In this document: piece by piece, positions 36,356 to 43,668 of the stretch
Position numbering within the stretch: the first letter of the stretch is position 1
How the letters are laid out: each line of letters begins with the position of its first letter
Origin: JBNKZU01 sp050301795
GTDB lineage: Bacteria > Pseudomonadota > Gammaproteobacteria > Thiohalomonadales > Thiohalomonadaceae
Reading direction: 5' to 3'
DNA length: 64,000 nucleotides
Assembly (NCBI GenBank): GCA_050301795.1
Contig: JBNKZU010000003.1
Span: 35,229-99,228 of the forward strand
Translations under genes and position numbers: made by a program
Notes under the pieces: generated by a model
What the model saw: only the letters and a program-made list of their open reading frames with translations
What the model was told of the DNA's origin: nothing
Databases searched by the model: none

Positions 36356-36405
36356 GCTACGAACCAGGCGGTCGCACGTTCGAATCGTGCCGGGCGCGCC
36401 ATATT
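36356..36405 (+). repeat. attR: tRNA-Arg 3' fragment
   Basis: Identical over 50 bp to 33141-33190. It lacks the 5' half of the tRNA, so it is not a tRNA gene. It marks the right end of the island. Confidence 0.9.
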
Positions 36406-36415
36406 CTATAAAAAC

Positions 36416-36450
36416 AAGCGATTATCGTTAATACGGTCGTCGCTTTTTTT
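36416..36450 (+). terminator. tRNA-Arg terminator, copy 2 (after attR)
   Basis: AAGCGATTATCGT (36416-36428) and ACGGTCGTCGCTT (36433-36445), loop TAAT, T-run. It is homologous to 33204-33238. One stem pair is changed from G-C to A-T on both sides, showing that the hairpin is conserved by structure. This is probably the original chromosomal terminator of tRNA-Arg. Confidence 0.8.
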
Positions 36451-36550
36451 ATCTCTAAGATTCCATCTGTTTTAGGACTCATCCTTTTATTTGATGTGTC
36501 AGTTTTCCCTTTGTTCACCATAGTAGATGGAATAGAAGCGGTTTTCTAAC

Positions 36551-36985
36551 CTACATTAAGTCCTGATGTAGTGGATGTTCATCCCGGATACGTGGCCAGC
36601 GATTGTGAATGGCATCCTCATGTTCGGGATCGATGGTGACGATATAGAGGCGTTGTTCCGTGCCCTCTTTGGCGATCAGTCCCTGAATGAATTGTCCTTT
36701 GGAAAGATCGTACCAGTGACTCTCTCCTTGAATATCCTTCTCCATAAAACTGACAACAGGACATTTTACCGGCTTTGGAAACCATCGATCCCACCGTCCT
36801 GCATAGATAGAGTCAAGTCGTGCCCATCCGCCCAGCGGCAGGTTTCCGCGCTGCTCTTTGCGTCTTCCCCATGGGAGTAGTTCTATACCTCCACTTCGGG
36901 TTTTTACCGGAAGTTTGGCATTGGGGTTGGGAAAGTAGACCCTAACCAGTTGCCCTAAATTGAGATAAAGCACACCACCACACAT
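36551..36985 (-). CDS. Short SRAP/HMCES-like protein (SOS-associated)
   Basis: 144 residues beginning MCGG, which after Met removal exposes the Cys used by SRAP/HMCES/YedK proteins to cross-link abasic DNA. Other family marks align by motif: LLPWGRRKEQ (for the FWGYAP-type block), WARLDS (for NARxE, here without the Asn), CPVVSFME with Glu at Cys+7, and AIHNRWPRI (for IHDRMP, with the catalytic His). It is much shorter than YedK (about 220 residues), missing the C-terminal part. It follows the Y-family polymerase by 13 bp in the lexA operon, which supports a damage-response role. Confidence 0.7.
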   Translation of the reverse strand: MCGGVLYLNLGQLVRVYFPNPNAKLPVKTRSGGIELLPWGRRKEQRGNLPLGGWARLDSIYAGRWDRWFPKPVKCPVVSFMEKDIQGESHWYDLSKGQFIQGLIAKEGTEQRLYIVTIDPEHEDAIHNRWPRIRDEHPLHQDLM

Positions 36986-36998
36986 CGTCGTCTCTTAA

Positions 36999-38255
36999 TT
37001 AAATCGTTTGTCGGTGACCGTGGGGTTTCCACGATGGCGCAATCACATTTGGCATGGATGATCGATTGAGTAATCTGGCGGAGGCGAGGGTCATCTCTCC
37101 GTAACGCTGATTGATCGCATCTATCGCGTTATTGCTGTTATTACGTTTGTGATCAAACGGGGCAAACAGGTCGAGTTGTGTTGTAGGTCTTGGATCCAGC
37201 GCGGTGATCTGTACGGCGGCTATGGGTTCACCATGCCAGATGTTGGTAATGAAGTGGCGGATAAACTGTTGTAGTGGGCGCTCGTCATTGGTGGGAACCG
37301 AGCTATGCAGTACATCGCCGATCCACCCTGATGTGGTGCGTACAGCCATCATAAAACGCGTGGCGTAGAGTTGATATTTGCGTAGACGCGAAGCGACTTT
37401 GTGAGCCATGTGGCTTAAATAGAGCCGCACGATTTTTACATCGGTCGTGTTGGGAGGCATGACCTTGCCATGCCCTACTGATTGTGGTGACGGGATGGTG
37501 GTTTGTACCTTGTCGGGATCAAGTCCCTGTGTTTTATACCAGATGCGTTTGCCGGGATTCCCGAACTTTTGTCCAAGGGTGCTGATGGGGATCTTGTTCA
37601 TGTCGCCGCAGGTGTAGACTCCGCGTTGTTTGAGAAAACGCCCGATCCCTTTTGCAATGCCCCACAGGTCGGTGACGGGTACGTCTTTGAGTCGCTCTTT
37701 TGCATCCCATGGCGGGATTATAGTAAGGCCGTTGGGTTTGTTGCATTTGGCGGCATATTTGGCAGTGGTTTTATCACCGCTGACCCCGACTGAGCAGTGT
37801 AGCCCAGAGGCTTTAAAGACTCGCTCTTTTACCATTAACCCCATACGCGCCGGTGTGCCGTGTAGTTTCTGGCAATGGGTCACATCAATAAAGGCTTCAT
37901 CGACTGAGTAGATCTCTATATCGGGGCTGATATCGGTTAGAGCCTCCATAATTGCTGTAGAGGTGTCGGCATAGCGCCTGGGTCGGCTTGGTGCCTGAAT
38001 GAGGTCAGGGCAGAGTCGTCGCGCCTCTTTTAGTCGCATTCCGGTGTGGATGCCGTAGGCGCGTGCTTCATAGGAGCAGGTGATAATGCAGGTGCCTTGA
38101 CTGCCGTTGGTGACGGCAACTGGGCGGCCTTTCCATTCGGGACGATCATGTTGCTCAACTGAAGCGAAGAAGGCGTTCATATCAACCAGAATGATGGCCT
38201 GAGGCCAGATCACCGGACAGGTCGAGGGATCGATACTTGTCGATGGTAGAAACAT
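36999..38255 (-). CDS. Y-family translesion DNA polymerase (DinB/UmuC superfamily)
   Basis: A translesion polymerase of about 418 residues from the ATG at 38255, which lies one base after the lexA stop. An in-frame extension to 38288 exists but overlaps lexA. The catalytic carboxylates are Asp25 (ILVDMNAFFASVEQ) and Asp119-Glu120 (YSVDEAFIDVT). The palm/thumb motif GVSGDKTTAKYAAKCNKPNG and the little-finger domain follow. The C terminus (TTQLDLFAPFD) contains QLDLF, which resembles a beta-clamp-binding pentapeptide. It is the second gene of lexA-polY-SRAP and so should be SOS-induced. Confidence 0.88.
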   Translation of the reverse strand: MFLPSTSIDPSTCPVIWPQAIILVDMNAFFASVEQHDRPEWKGRPVAVTNGSQGTCIITCSYEARAYGIHTGMRLKEARRLCPDLIQAPSRPRRYADTSTAIMEALTDISPDIEIYSVDEAFIDVTHCQKLHGTPARMGLMVKERVFKASGLHCSVGVSGDKTTAKYAAKCNKPNGLTIIPPWDAKERLKDVPVTDLWGIAKGIGRFLKQRGVYTCGDMNKIPISTLGQKFGNPGKRIWYKTQGLDPDKVQTTIPSPQSVGHGKVMPPNTTDVKIVRLYLSHMAHKVASRLRKYQLYATRFMMAVRTTSGWIGDVLHSSVPTNDERPLQQFIRHFITNIWHGEPIAAVQITALDPRPTTQLDLFAPFDHKRNNSNNAIDAINQRYGEMTLASARLLNRSSMPNVIAPSWKPHGHRQTI

Positions 38256-38256
38256 A

Positions 38257-38853
38257 TCAATACAGGCGTAACTGCCCGACGAGAACACCCTGGATTGAGA
38301 CTCGATTGGCGGGATAGATCATCGGTTGCATTTCGCTATTTTCCGGGATGAGGGCAACGGTTCCGTCGCCACGGTTTTTCAGCCGTTTGAGTGTTGCCTC
38401 TTCGTTATCGACCAGTGCGACAACGATATCCCCATCGTGGGCACTATTACAACTGCGAATAATGACGGTATCGCCGTCAAGGATCCCGGCATCAATCATT
38501 GAGTCGCCTTGTACTCTTAATGCAAAGCGTCCGGGGCCAAGTAGCATCTCGCCGATATCGATGGTTTCATAGTTTTCGATCGCTTCAATGGGTTGTCCTG
38601 CCGCAATCTTGCCGACAAAGGGGATCGTCATTGGGCTCTCTTCCTCTTGTGGCACCAGTTCAAGGCCGCGATGTCGCCCTGAGTTCATCCGTAGATATCC
38701 CGCCTCAATTAATGCCTGAACATAACGATGAACCACACCTTTGGAGGCGATACCAATCCCTTCGGCAACTTCACTCAGGCTTGGGGAGTAGTCATTTTCA
38801 GCAATAAATTTCTCAATATACTGGAGCGTATTTTGTTGTTGACGTGTCAGCAT
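38257..38853 (-). CDS. lexA: LexA repressor
   Basis: SOS repressor of 198 residues, taking the ATG that gives MLTRQQQ (38853) rather than the GTG four codons upstream. The winged-helix domain (1-65) has recognition helix SKGVVHRYVQALIE (37-50). Its SK...HR pattern is like alphaproteobacterial LexA rather than E. coli LexA. The self-cleavage site is Ala85-Gly86 (KIAAGQ), with catalytic Ser118 (GDSMID) and Lys156 (ATLKRL). It heads the operon with polY and the SRAP-like gene and carries a GTTC-N7-GTTC box in its own promoter, so it should be autoregulated. Confidence 0.93.
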   Translation of the reverse strand: MLTRQQQNTLQYIEKFIAENDYSPSLSEVAEGIGIASKGVVHRYVQALIEAGYLRMNSGRHRGLELVPQEEESPMTIPFVGKIAAGQPIEAIENYETIDIGEMLLGPGRFALRVQGDSMIDAGILDGDTVIIRSCNSAHDGDIVVALVDNEEATLKRLKNRGDGTVALIPENSEMQPMIYPANRVSIQGVLVGQLRLY

Positions 38854-38889
38854 GATCGTTCTCACATTTTTCTCATTGACGATGCCCTA

Positions 38890-38918
38890 AGCATAGGGAA
38901 CAAACAGAGAACGATCAA
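38890..38918 (-). promoter_or_regulatory. lexA operon promoter with GTTC-N7-GTTC box
   Basis: On the minus strand: -35 TTGATC (38918-38913), a spacer of exactly 17 bp, -10 TATGCT (38895-38890). The spacer contains GTTCTCTGTTTGTTC (38912-38898), a GTTC-N7-GTTC box. A further inverted GTTCTC copy lies next to the start codon (38858-38863); with the box it forms a 10-bp inverted repeat 43 nt apart (38854-38863, 38907-38916). Confidence 0.72.
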
Positions 38919-39135
38919 GGGCTATTGATGATAATTATTGGCGAATATCAGGCAAAAACGCTTTAAGTGCGCAGGCACGGCATTAGCGAAGAGCATAAAT
39001 GGTGGAGCGGCGTTCAATATTCAAATGACTGAGTGGTTTTATTTGAAAGAGATAATCCCCAGATAGGGTAGACACTAACGGTTGGTTTTTGAAACCATAT
39101 ACGATGATTATAGCGACAACCCCATTGGAGATTTC

Positions 39136-40179
39136 ATGCGCCCCGCTCATATTGCTACCGTTTTGGAACAGGAGTTTTTAAGTACCCGCGAAGGTCACCA
39201 CACCCCGGTGATGCTGTGGGGGCCGCCTGGCGTCGGCAAGTCTCAGATGGTGATGCAGGTCGGTGAACGTCACGGGGTATCGGTGATCGATATCCGGCTG
39301 TCGCAGATGGAGCCGAGCGATCTGCGCGGCATTCCGTTCAAAAATGGTGATAGGGTGGAGTGGGCGATCCCGGCAATGTTGCCCGATGAGGCACGTCATG
39401 GCAGTGAGGGGATTCTGTTTCTGGATGAGATCACCTCTGCACCACCAAGCGTCTCCGCAGCGGCCTATCAGCTTATTCTGGATCGCAAACTGGGTGAATA
39501 CCGGGTGCCCGATGGCTGGGCGATTATTGCCGCGGGCAACCGTCAGGGCGACAGAGGCGTAACCTATTCAATGCCAGCACCATTGGCAAACCGCTTTGCC
39601 CATTTTGAGGTCGAGACCCATCTTGATGACTGGATCGCATGGGCCTACGCCAACAATATTCACGAGGGGATTATCGCCTTTCTGCGCTTCCGCCCGGAGC
39701 TGCTGTTCGATTTTGATCCGGCACACAATCCGGTGGCATTCCCATCACCGCGCTCATGGGAGTTTGCCAATCGTGCGCTGCATAAGTTCGGCAATATTCC
39801 GAGCCTGACTCTAAGCTCGCTTCAGGCCTGTGTCGGCCCGGCGGCTGGGATTGAGGTCTCGGCCTATCTTCAGAATCTCGACAAGCTGCCCGATCTGGAT
39901 GCGATACTGCGTGGTGAAGAGGTGCCAGTCCCGAATGAGATCGACCTGCAATATGCCATCGCCTCGGCACTGGTTGGACGGGCGATTCGTGCACGCGATG
40001 CCGGGAATGGCGCAGAGACATACGGCAAGCTGCTCAATTACGCCGGAAAGTTCCCGACCCGCGAGATGGGGGTGATGATGGTTTCCGATCTGCATCGTGC
40101 GGTGGGGCAGGAGATCTTTTCGGTGCCGGAGTTTGCGGTGTGGGCTAATGACGTAGCTGAAGTCATGCTCTATGTATAA
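39136..40179 (+). CDS. MoxR-family AAA+ ATPase
   Basis: A 347-residue ATPase from ATG 39136, preceded by GGAG at 5 bp; a TTG at 39082 in frame has no such site. Walker A GPPGVGKSQ, MEPSDLRGIPF, Walker B ILFLDEIT and the sensor AAGNRQGDRG are present. MoxR proteins act as chaperones with VWA-domain partners to mature or insert cofactors in enzyme complexes. The next gene encodes such a partner. There is no membrane segment. Confidence 0.9.
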   Translation: MRPAHIATVLEQEFLSTREGHHTPVMLWGPPGVGKSQMVMQVGERHGVSVIDIRLSQMEPSDLRGIPFKNGDRVEWAIPAMLPDEARHGSEGILFLDEITSAPPSVSAAAYQLILDRKLGEYRVPDGWAIIAAGNRQGDRGVTYSMPAPLANRFAHFEVETHLDDWIAWAYANNIHEGIIAFLRFRPELLFDFDPAHNPVAFPSPRSWEFANRALHKFGNIPSLTLSSLQACVGPAAGIEVSAYLQNLDKLPDLDAILRGEEVPVPNEIDLQYAIASALVGRAIRARDAGNGAETYGKLLNYAGKFPTREMGVMMVSDLHRAVGQEIFSVPEFAVWANDVAEVMLYV

Positions 40180-40193
40180 ATCAAATTCCCAAA

Positions 40194-40237
40194 GGGGTCA
40201 GACTCGATTGAATTGAAGTTCAATCGAGTCTGACCCC
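40194..40237. repeat. 19-bp perfect palindrome of the GGGGTCAGA family
   Basis: Arms GGGGTCAGACTCGATTGAA (40194-40212) and its exact complement (40219-40237) with a 6-nt loop, between the MoxR and VWA genes. The outer 13 bases (GGGGTCAGACTCG) recur at 50159-50171 in a second palindrome. This looks like a dispersed REP- or MITE-like repeat, and it may reduce read-through into the VWA gene. Confidence 0.75.
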
Positions 40238-40257
40238 GCTGTATATAAGCATCCCTG

Positions 40258-41478
40258 ATGGCTGCTGATATGACTCAATCTGTTGATACCAAACTGGCCG
40301 CTGCCCGTACCCGGTTGATTCTGGAGAATCCGTTTCTGGGTGCGCTGGTATTGCGGATGCCGCTGATCGCTGCTGAAGGGGAGTGGTGCAAAACCAGTGC
40401 GACCGATGCAAAGACCATCTACTACAACTACGATTTTATCCATGAGTTATCGTTAAAGCAGACACAGTTTCTACTGGCGCATGAGGCGCTGCACTGCGCG
40501 CTTTCGCACTTTGCACGGCGTCAACATCGCGATCGCGCCCGTTGGGATATCGCCTGTGATCTGGCAATCAACCCGTTGCTGCTGGGTGAAGGGCTATCAC
40601 CAACGCCCAATGCGATCTTTCTGGACGAGTTTGAGGGCATGACCGCTGAAGAGATCTACCCGATGCTTGATGAGCATGAGCATCTGGAGCCGCAGGATGA
40701 GCATGTATACGATTCGGATGAGTCTGATGGCGGTCAGCAGGGGCAGGGCGAAGGAGAACAACGGGAATCATCAAAAGGTGGCACCGAGAGTGGCTCACAG
40801 CCACAACAGGGTCAGCGTGGTAACCGTCCGCCACCACTAAGCCCGGAGGAGAGGGAGCAGCTATCCATTCAGTGGTCACAGCGCATGGCCGGTGCAGCGC
40901 AGTCGGCGATTCAGGCAGGGAAGATGAGCGGAGTGCTGGCACGGATGATTGAGCATCTATTACAGCCGCAACTGCCGTGGCGCATGTTACTGGCGCGATA
41001 TATGAGCGCAACCGCGCGCGATGACTACAACTACTCGCGTCCATCTCGTCGCGATGGCGAGGCGATCATGCCATCGCTGAAAAGTCACGAGGTAAGGGCG
41101 GTGGTGGCGATCGATACCAGTGGTTCGATTAGTGACAGCGAGCTGGAGCAGTTTATCGCTGAGGTCAACGCCATCAAATCCCAGACTAATGCGCGCATTA
41201 CCCTGATCGCCTGCGATAGCGAACTTGATAACGATGGCCCTTGGCACTATGAAACCTGGGATGAGTTTAAGCTGCCAAAGGCGTTTCCCGGTGGCGGCAG
41301 TACCGATTTCAGTCCGGTATTTAACTGGATAGATGAACAGAATATACAGCCGGATATTGCCATCTACTTCACCGATGCCAATGGCAGATTCCCTGAACGA
41401 GAACCGAACTACCCGGTGTTGTGGCTGGTGAAGGGGAAGACTCCAATCCCATGGGGACAACGTATTCAGTTGAATTAG
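40258..41478 (+). CDS. VWA-like/metallopeptidase-domain protein (DUF2201 type)
   Basis: 406 residues. The N-terminal domain has the zinc-metallopeptidase-like HEALH at 75-79 followed by ARWDIACDLAINPLL. A low-complexity Gln/Gly/Glu/Ser linker lies at about 150-190. The C-terminal VWA-like domain has the metal-site motif AIDTSGSIS (DTSGS at 286-290), then FPGGGSTDFSPVFNW and IYFTDANG. It is the expected partner of the MoxR ATPase upstream. The start at ATG 40258 lacks a clear ribosome-binding site, and the ATG at 40270 is an alternative. Confidence 0.85.
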   Translation: MAADMTQSVDTKLAAARTRLILENPFLGALVLRMPLIAAEGEWCKTSATDAKTIYYNYDFIHELSLKQTQFLLAHEALHCALSHFARRQHRDRARWDIACDLAINPLLLGEGLSPTPNAIFLDEFEGMTAEEIYPMLDEHEHLEPQDEHVYDSDESDGGQQGQGEGEQRESSKGGTESGSQPQQGQRGNRPPPLSPEEREQLSIQWSQRMAGAAQSAIQAGKMSGVLARMIEHLLQPQLPWRMLLARYMSATARDDYNYSRPSRRDGEAIMPSLKSHEVRAVVAIDTSGSISDSELEQFIAEVNAIKSQTNARITLIACDSELDNDGPWHYETWDEFKLPKAFPGGGSTDFSPVFNWIDEQNIQPDIAIYFTDANGRFPEREPNYPVLWLVKGKTPIPWGQRIQLN

Positions 41479-41493
41479 GAAGTCGGAACAAGT

Positions 41494-41575
41494 GGTCATT
41501 GCGAGGAGCGTAGCGACGCGGCAATCCATAACTACTTGATACTAAGGTTCTGGATTGTATCGCGCTGTTTGCGGA
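41494..41575. repeat. Dispersed repeat of the GTCATTGCGAGGAGCG type
   Basis: Begins GTCATTGCGAGGAGCGTAGC (41494) and runs to GGCAATCC; a degenerate complement (GGATTG then CGCGC) follows at 41552-41565. Such elements are common intergenic repeats in many Gram-negative and metagenomic genomes. The rest of the 41479-41714 gap shows no gene. Confidence 0.6.
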
Positions 41576-41714
41576 GACAGATTTTTTTATCTAATCAGAG
41601 ACTCTTTGGAATAGATACTAGAAAATATAATCCGTAGTCGCAAAGAGAACAGCAGAACGCAATTTCTCACTTTGCGCCTTAGTGTCTTTACGAGAACAGA
41701 CATCAGGAGTTTTT

Positions 41715-42836
41715 TTGAGACAGACAACAGTAGAGATCAGCCCCGAAGATTCGTTGCGCCTGAATGTGCTCATCATGCAGGCCGACGCGATCCGTATTGA
41801 TGAGAACGAGGTTGCGGTTTACGGCTTGCAGGGCGAGCAGGAGATGAAGGTTCCACTCAACCCAACAGCAAGGGCTGATAAATATATCGATGCTGTGCGT
41901 GAGCTGTTGGCCTCGATTGTGCTCGATTCACCGGAGGGTTATCCGGTATTTATGAGTCGCTGGACGCGAATGGGGCAGCTTGAGAGCGAGCAACTCGATC
42001 GGCTGTTAAAGATTGGTGAGCCTGAGGCGGTCATGGCGGTTGTTAGCTCGCGTGATCTGAGTGATGAGTTAGCTCGTCGTGCATGGTGGATTGCACCATA
42101 CTCGGAATATGCACGACAAATGTTACACAACCCGAATATTGTTAATGGCAGTATGGGGTCAATACTTGCTGAATATCTTGTTGAGCATCTGCCCTTTGAA
42201 ACTGAACATTACGTTATGTTGGAGACAGTACGACTGGTTCTGCAACCGGGATTACTAAACGATAAGCAGCGTCTGAGGTTATGGCGAAGTGGACAGAGCA
42301 AAGCAACCTACAAAGTAGGTTTTTTACAGGCATCACCAGATGGTATTCCAGAACAATTGCCATCACACCATGATTACGCCATTGCTAAACAAAAGCTGAA
42401 TCCGCTCATAAAATCTGGAAATGGTCTCGCACAAAATCTGCTTAACGCCTTGTCTGAACAAGGGCAAACATTTAATCAGGCAGTACAGGACGCAATGCGC
42501 CGACCCGCCGATCAGGATGTGGTCTCAGCACTGTTTGCTGCGATTGGAGCCTACTTTTCCACCGCACGAGTTGTGCAGAAAGAGCTACGGACACTCGAAG
42601 AGGTTGAGCAGGCTGTCTCACAGGCATTCAATAATGAAGAGACTCAGTCCATTCTATCCATAGCACCAGAGCTTGAGCAGGAATTAAAAGCGTTATGTTT
42701 CCTTGCCCATCTCGAAGATGCAATCCTGATCCCGGTCTTCTCCCTGACTGATGCGGTAGGATCACTGATGCGTAAGAAGATTAAACATATCAGTGATCCG
42801 ATGCTAAATGCGTTTGCGGCATTGCAAGGTAAATAA
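41715..42836 (+). CDS. DsrS-like protein (probable)
   Basis: A 373-residue soluble protein from TTG 41715 (AGGAG 5 bp upstream; a GTG at 41682 in frame lacks a site). The N-terminal block SPEDSLRLNVLIMQADAIRI, then PEGYPVFMSRWTRMGQ, LLKIGEPEAVMAVV, and LARRAWWIAPYSEYARQML recall DsrS, the last gene of the Allochromatium dsr operon. DsrS is needed for full oxidation of stored sulfur and its mechanism is unclear. The gene follows the MoxR-VWA pair, not a dsr operon. Identification is from remembered sequence pattern, so moderately sure. Confidence 0.6.
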   Translation: MRQTTVEISPEDSLRLNVLIMQADAIRIDENEVAVYGLQGEQEMKVPLNPTARADKYIDAVRELLASIVLDSPEGYPVFMSRWTRMGQLESEQLDRLLKIGEPEAVMAVVSSRDLSDELARRAWWIAPYSEYARQMLHNPNIVNGSMGSILAEYLVEHLPFETEHYVMLETVRLVLQPGLLNDKQRLRLWRSGQSKATYKVGFLQASPDGIPEQLPSHHDYAIAKQKLNPLIKSGNGLAQNLLNALSEQGQTFNQAVQDAMRRPADQDVVSALFAAIGAYFSTARVVQKELRTLEEVEQAVSQAFNNEETQSILSIAPELEQELKALCFLAHLEDAILIPVFSLTDAVGSLMRKKIKHISDPMLNAFAALQGK

Positions 42837-42940
42837 GCTCTCTCCATTCCCCCATTGATAATGCTTTATTGCGTAAATGAATCAATGACTTGCATAATCG
42901 GATAGACCAAACCGATCCAATAACAACCAAGGAGTCTGAT

Positions 42941-43597
42941 ATGCGTTTAATTCTGTTAGGTGCACCGGGTGCCGGTAAAGGCACACAAGCACAGTTTATT
43001 TGTGAAAAGTACAATATTCCTCAAATCTCGACTGGCGATATGCTACGTGCCCACGTAAAAACTGGCACCGATCTTGGTGTCGCTGCAAAGAAGATTATGG
43101 ATGAGGGTGGCCTCGTCTCTGATGACATTATCATCGGCATGGTAAAGGAGCGCATTAACGAGGCGGATTGTGCCAACGGCTTCCTGTTTGATGGTTTCCC
43201 GCGCACTATCCCTCAGGCAGAGGCACTGCGTAGTCAAGGTATTAATGTTGATGCTGTGGTTGAGATTGATGTCGCCGATGAAGAGATCATCAAGCGCATG
43301 AGTGGTCGTCGTGTCCATCCGGGATCGGGTCGTACCTACCATGTTATCTACAACCAACCAAAGGTTGAAGGTAAGGACGATGTAACGGGTGAAGACCTGA
43401 TTCAGCGTGATGACGACCAGGAAGAGACCGTTCGCAAGCGTCTGGATGTTTACCATTCTCAGACCAAGCCACTGGTCGATTTCTACTCTGGTTGGGCTGC
43501 AGCTGGTGATGATAATGCTGCACGTTATGTCAAGATAGCCGGAGTGGGTTCGGTTGATGACATTAAAAACGCTGTCTTTTCTTCGCTAGACAAATAA
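42941..43597 (+). CDS. adk: Adenylate kinase
   Basis: Interconverts AMP + ATP and 2 ADP. 218 residues from ATG 42941, which has AAGGAG 6 bp upstream; the frame is open further but MRLILLGAPGAGKGTQAQF is the invariant start. The P-loop GAPGAGKGT, the DGFPRTIPQAEAL AMP site and a long-form LID (GRRVHPGSGRTYHVIYNQP to DLIQRDDD) without the zinc Cys residues are all present. Confidence 0.97.
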   Translation: MRLILLGAPGAGKGTQAQFICEKYNIPQISTGDMLRAHVKTGTDLGVAAKKIMDEGGLVSDDIIIGMVKERINEADCANGFLFDGFPRTIPQAEALRSQGINVDAVVEIDVADEEIIKRMSGRRVHPGSGRTYHVIYNQPKVEGKDDVTGEDLIQRDDDQEETVRKRLDVYHSQTKPLVDFYSGWAAAGDDNAARYVKIAGVGSVDDIKNAVFSSLDK

Positions 43598-43609
43598 TCA
43601 GATCTGAAA

Positions 43610-43633
43610 ACCTGAGCCTGTTCGGGCTCAGGT
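43610..43633 (+). terminator. Hairpin after adk
   Basis: ACCTGAGCC (43610-43618) pairs with GGCTCAGGT (43625-43633) over 9 bp; loop TGTTCG; followed by a moderately T-rich stretch. Confidence 0.65.
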
Positions 43634-43668
43634 ATCATCTTTTCATGGCTTCGTGATATAAAAGCACC

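Larger units (their letters stand above)
33141..36405. mobile_element. Small genomic island in tRNA-Arg, integrase missing
   Basis: About 3.2 kb between 50-bp perfect direct repeats of the tRNA-Arg 3' half (33141-33190, 36356-36405). The left copy belongs to the intact tRNA; the right copy is a 3' fragment. The contents are one IS3-family element (33391-34595) and one visibly AT-rich protein gene (34685-36208). No integrase, excisionase or replication gene is present, so this is a decayed or non-autonomous element. The region 33239-33390 holds no gene. Confidence 0.85.

Noticed and set aside
36356..36401. A second tRNA-Arg gene
   Set aside because: Only the anticodon-loop-to-CCA half is present; no D arm or 5' acceptor strand precedes it. 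It is attR.
39671..40095. Long antisense reading frames inside the MoxR and VWA genes
   Set aside because: They arise from the codon bias of the real genes, have no ribosome-binding sites and encode low-complexity Arg/His/Pro-rich peptides.
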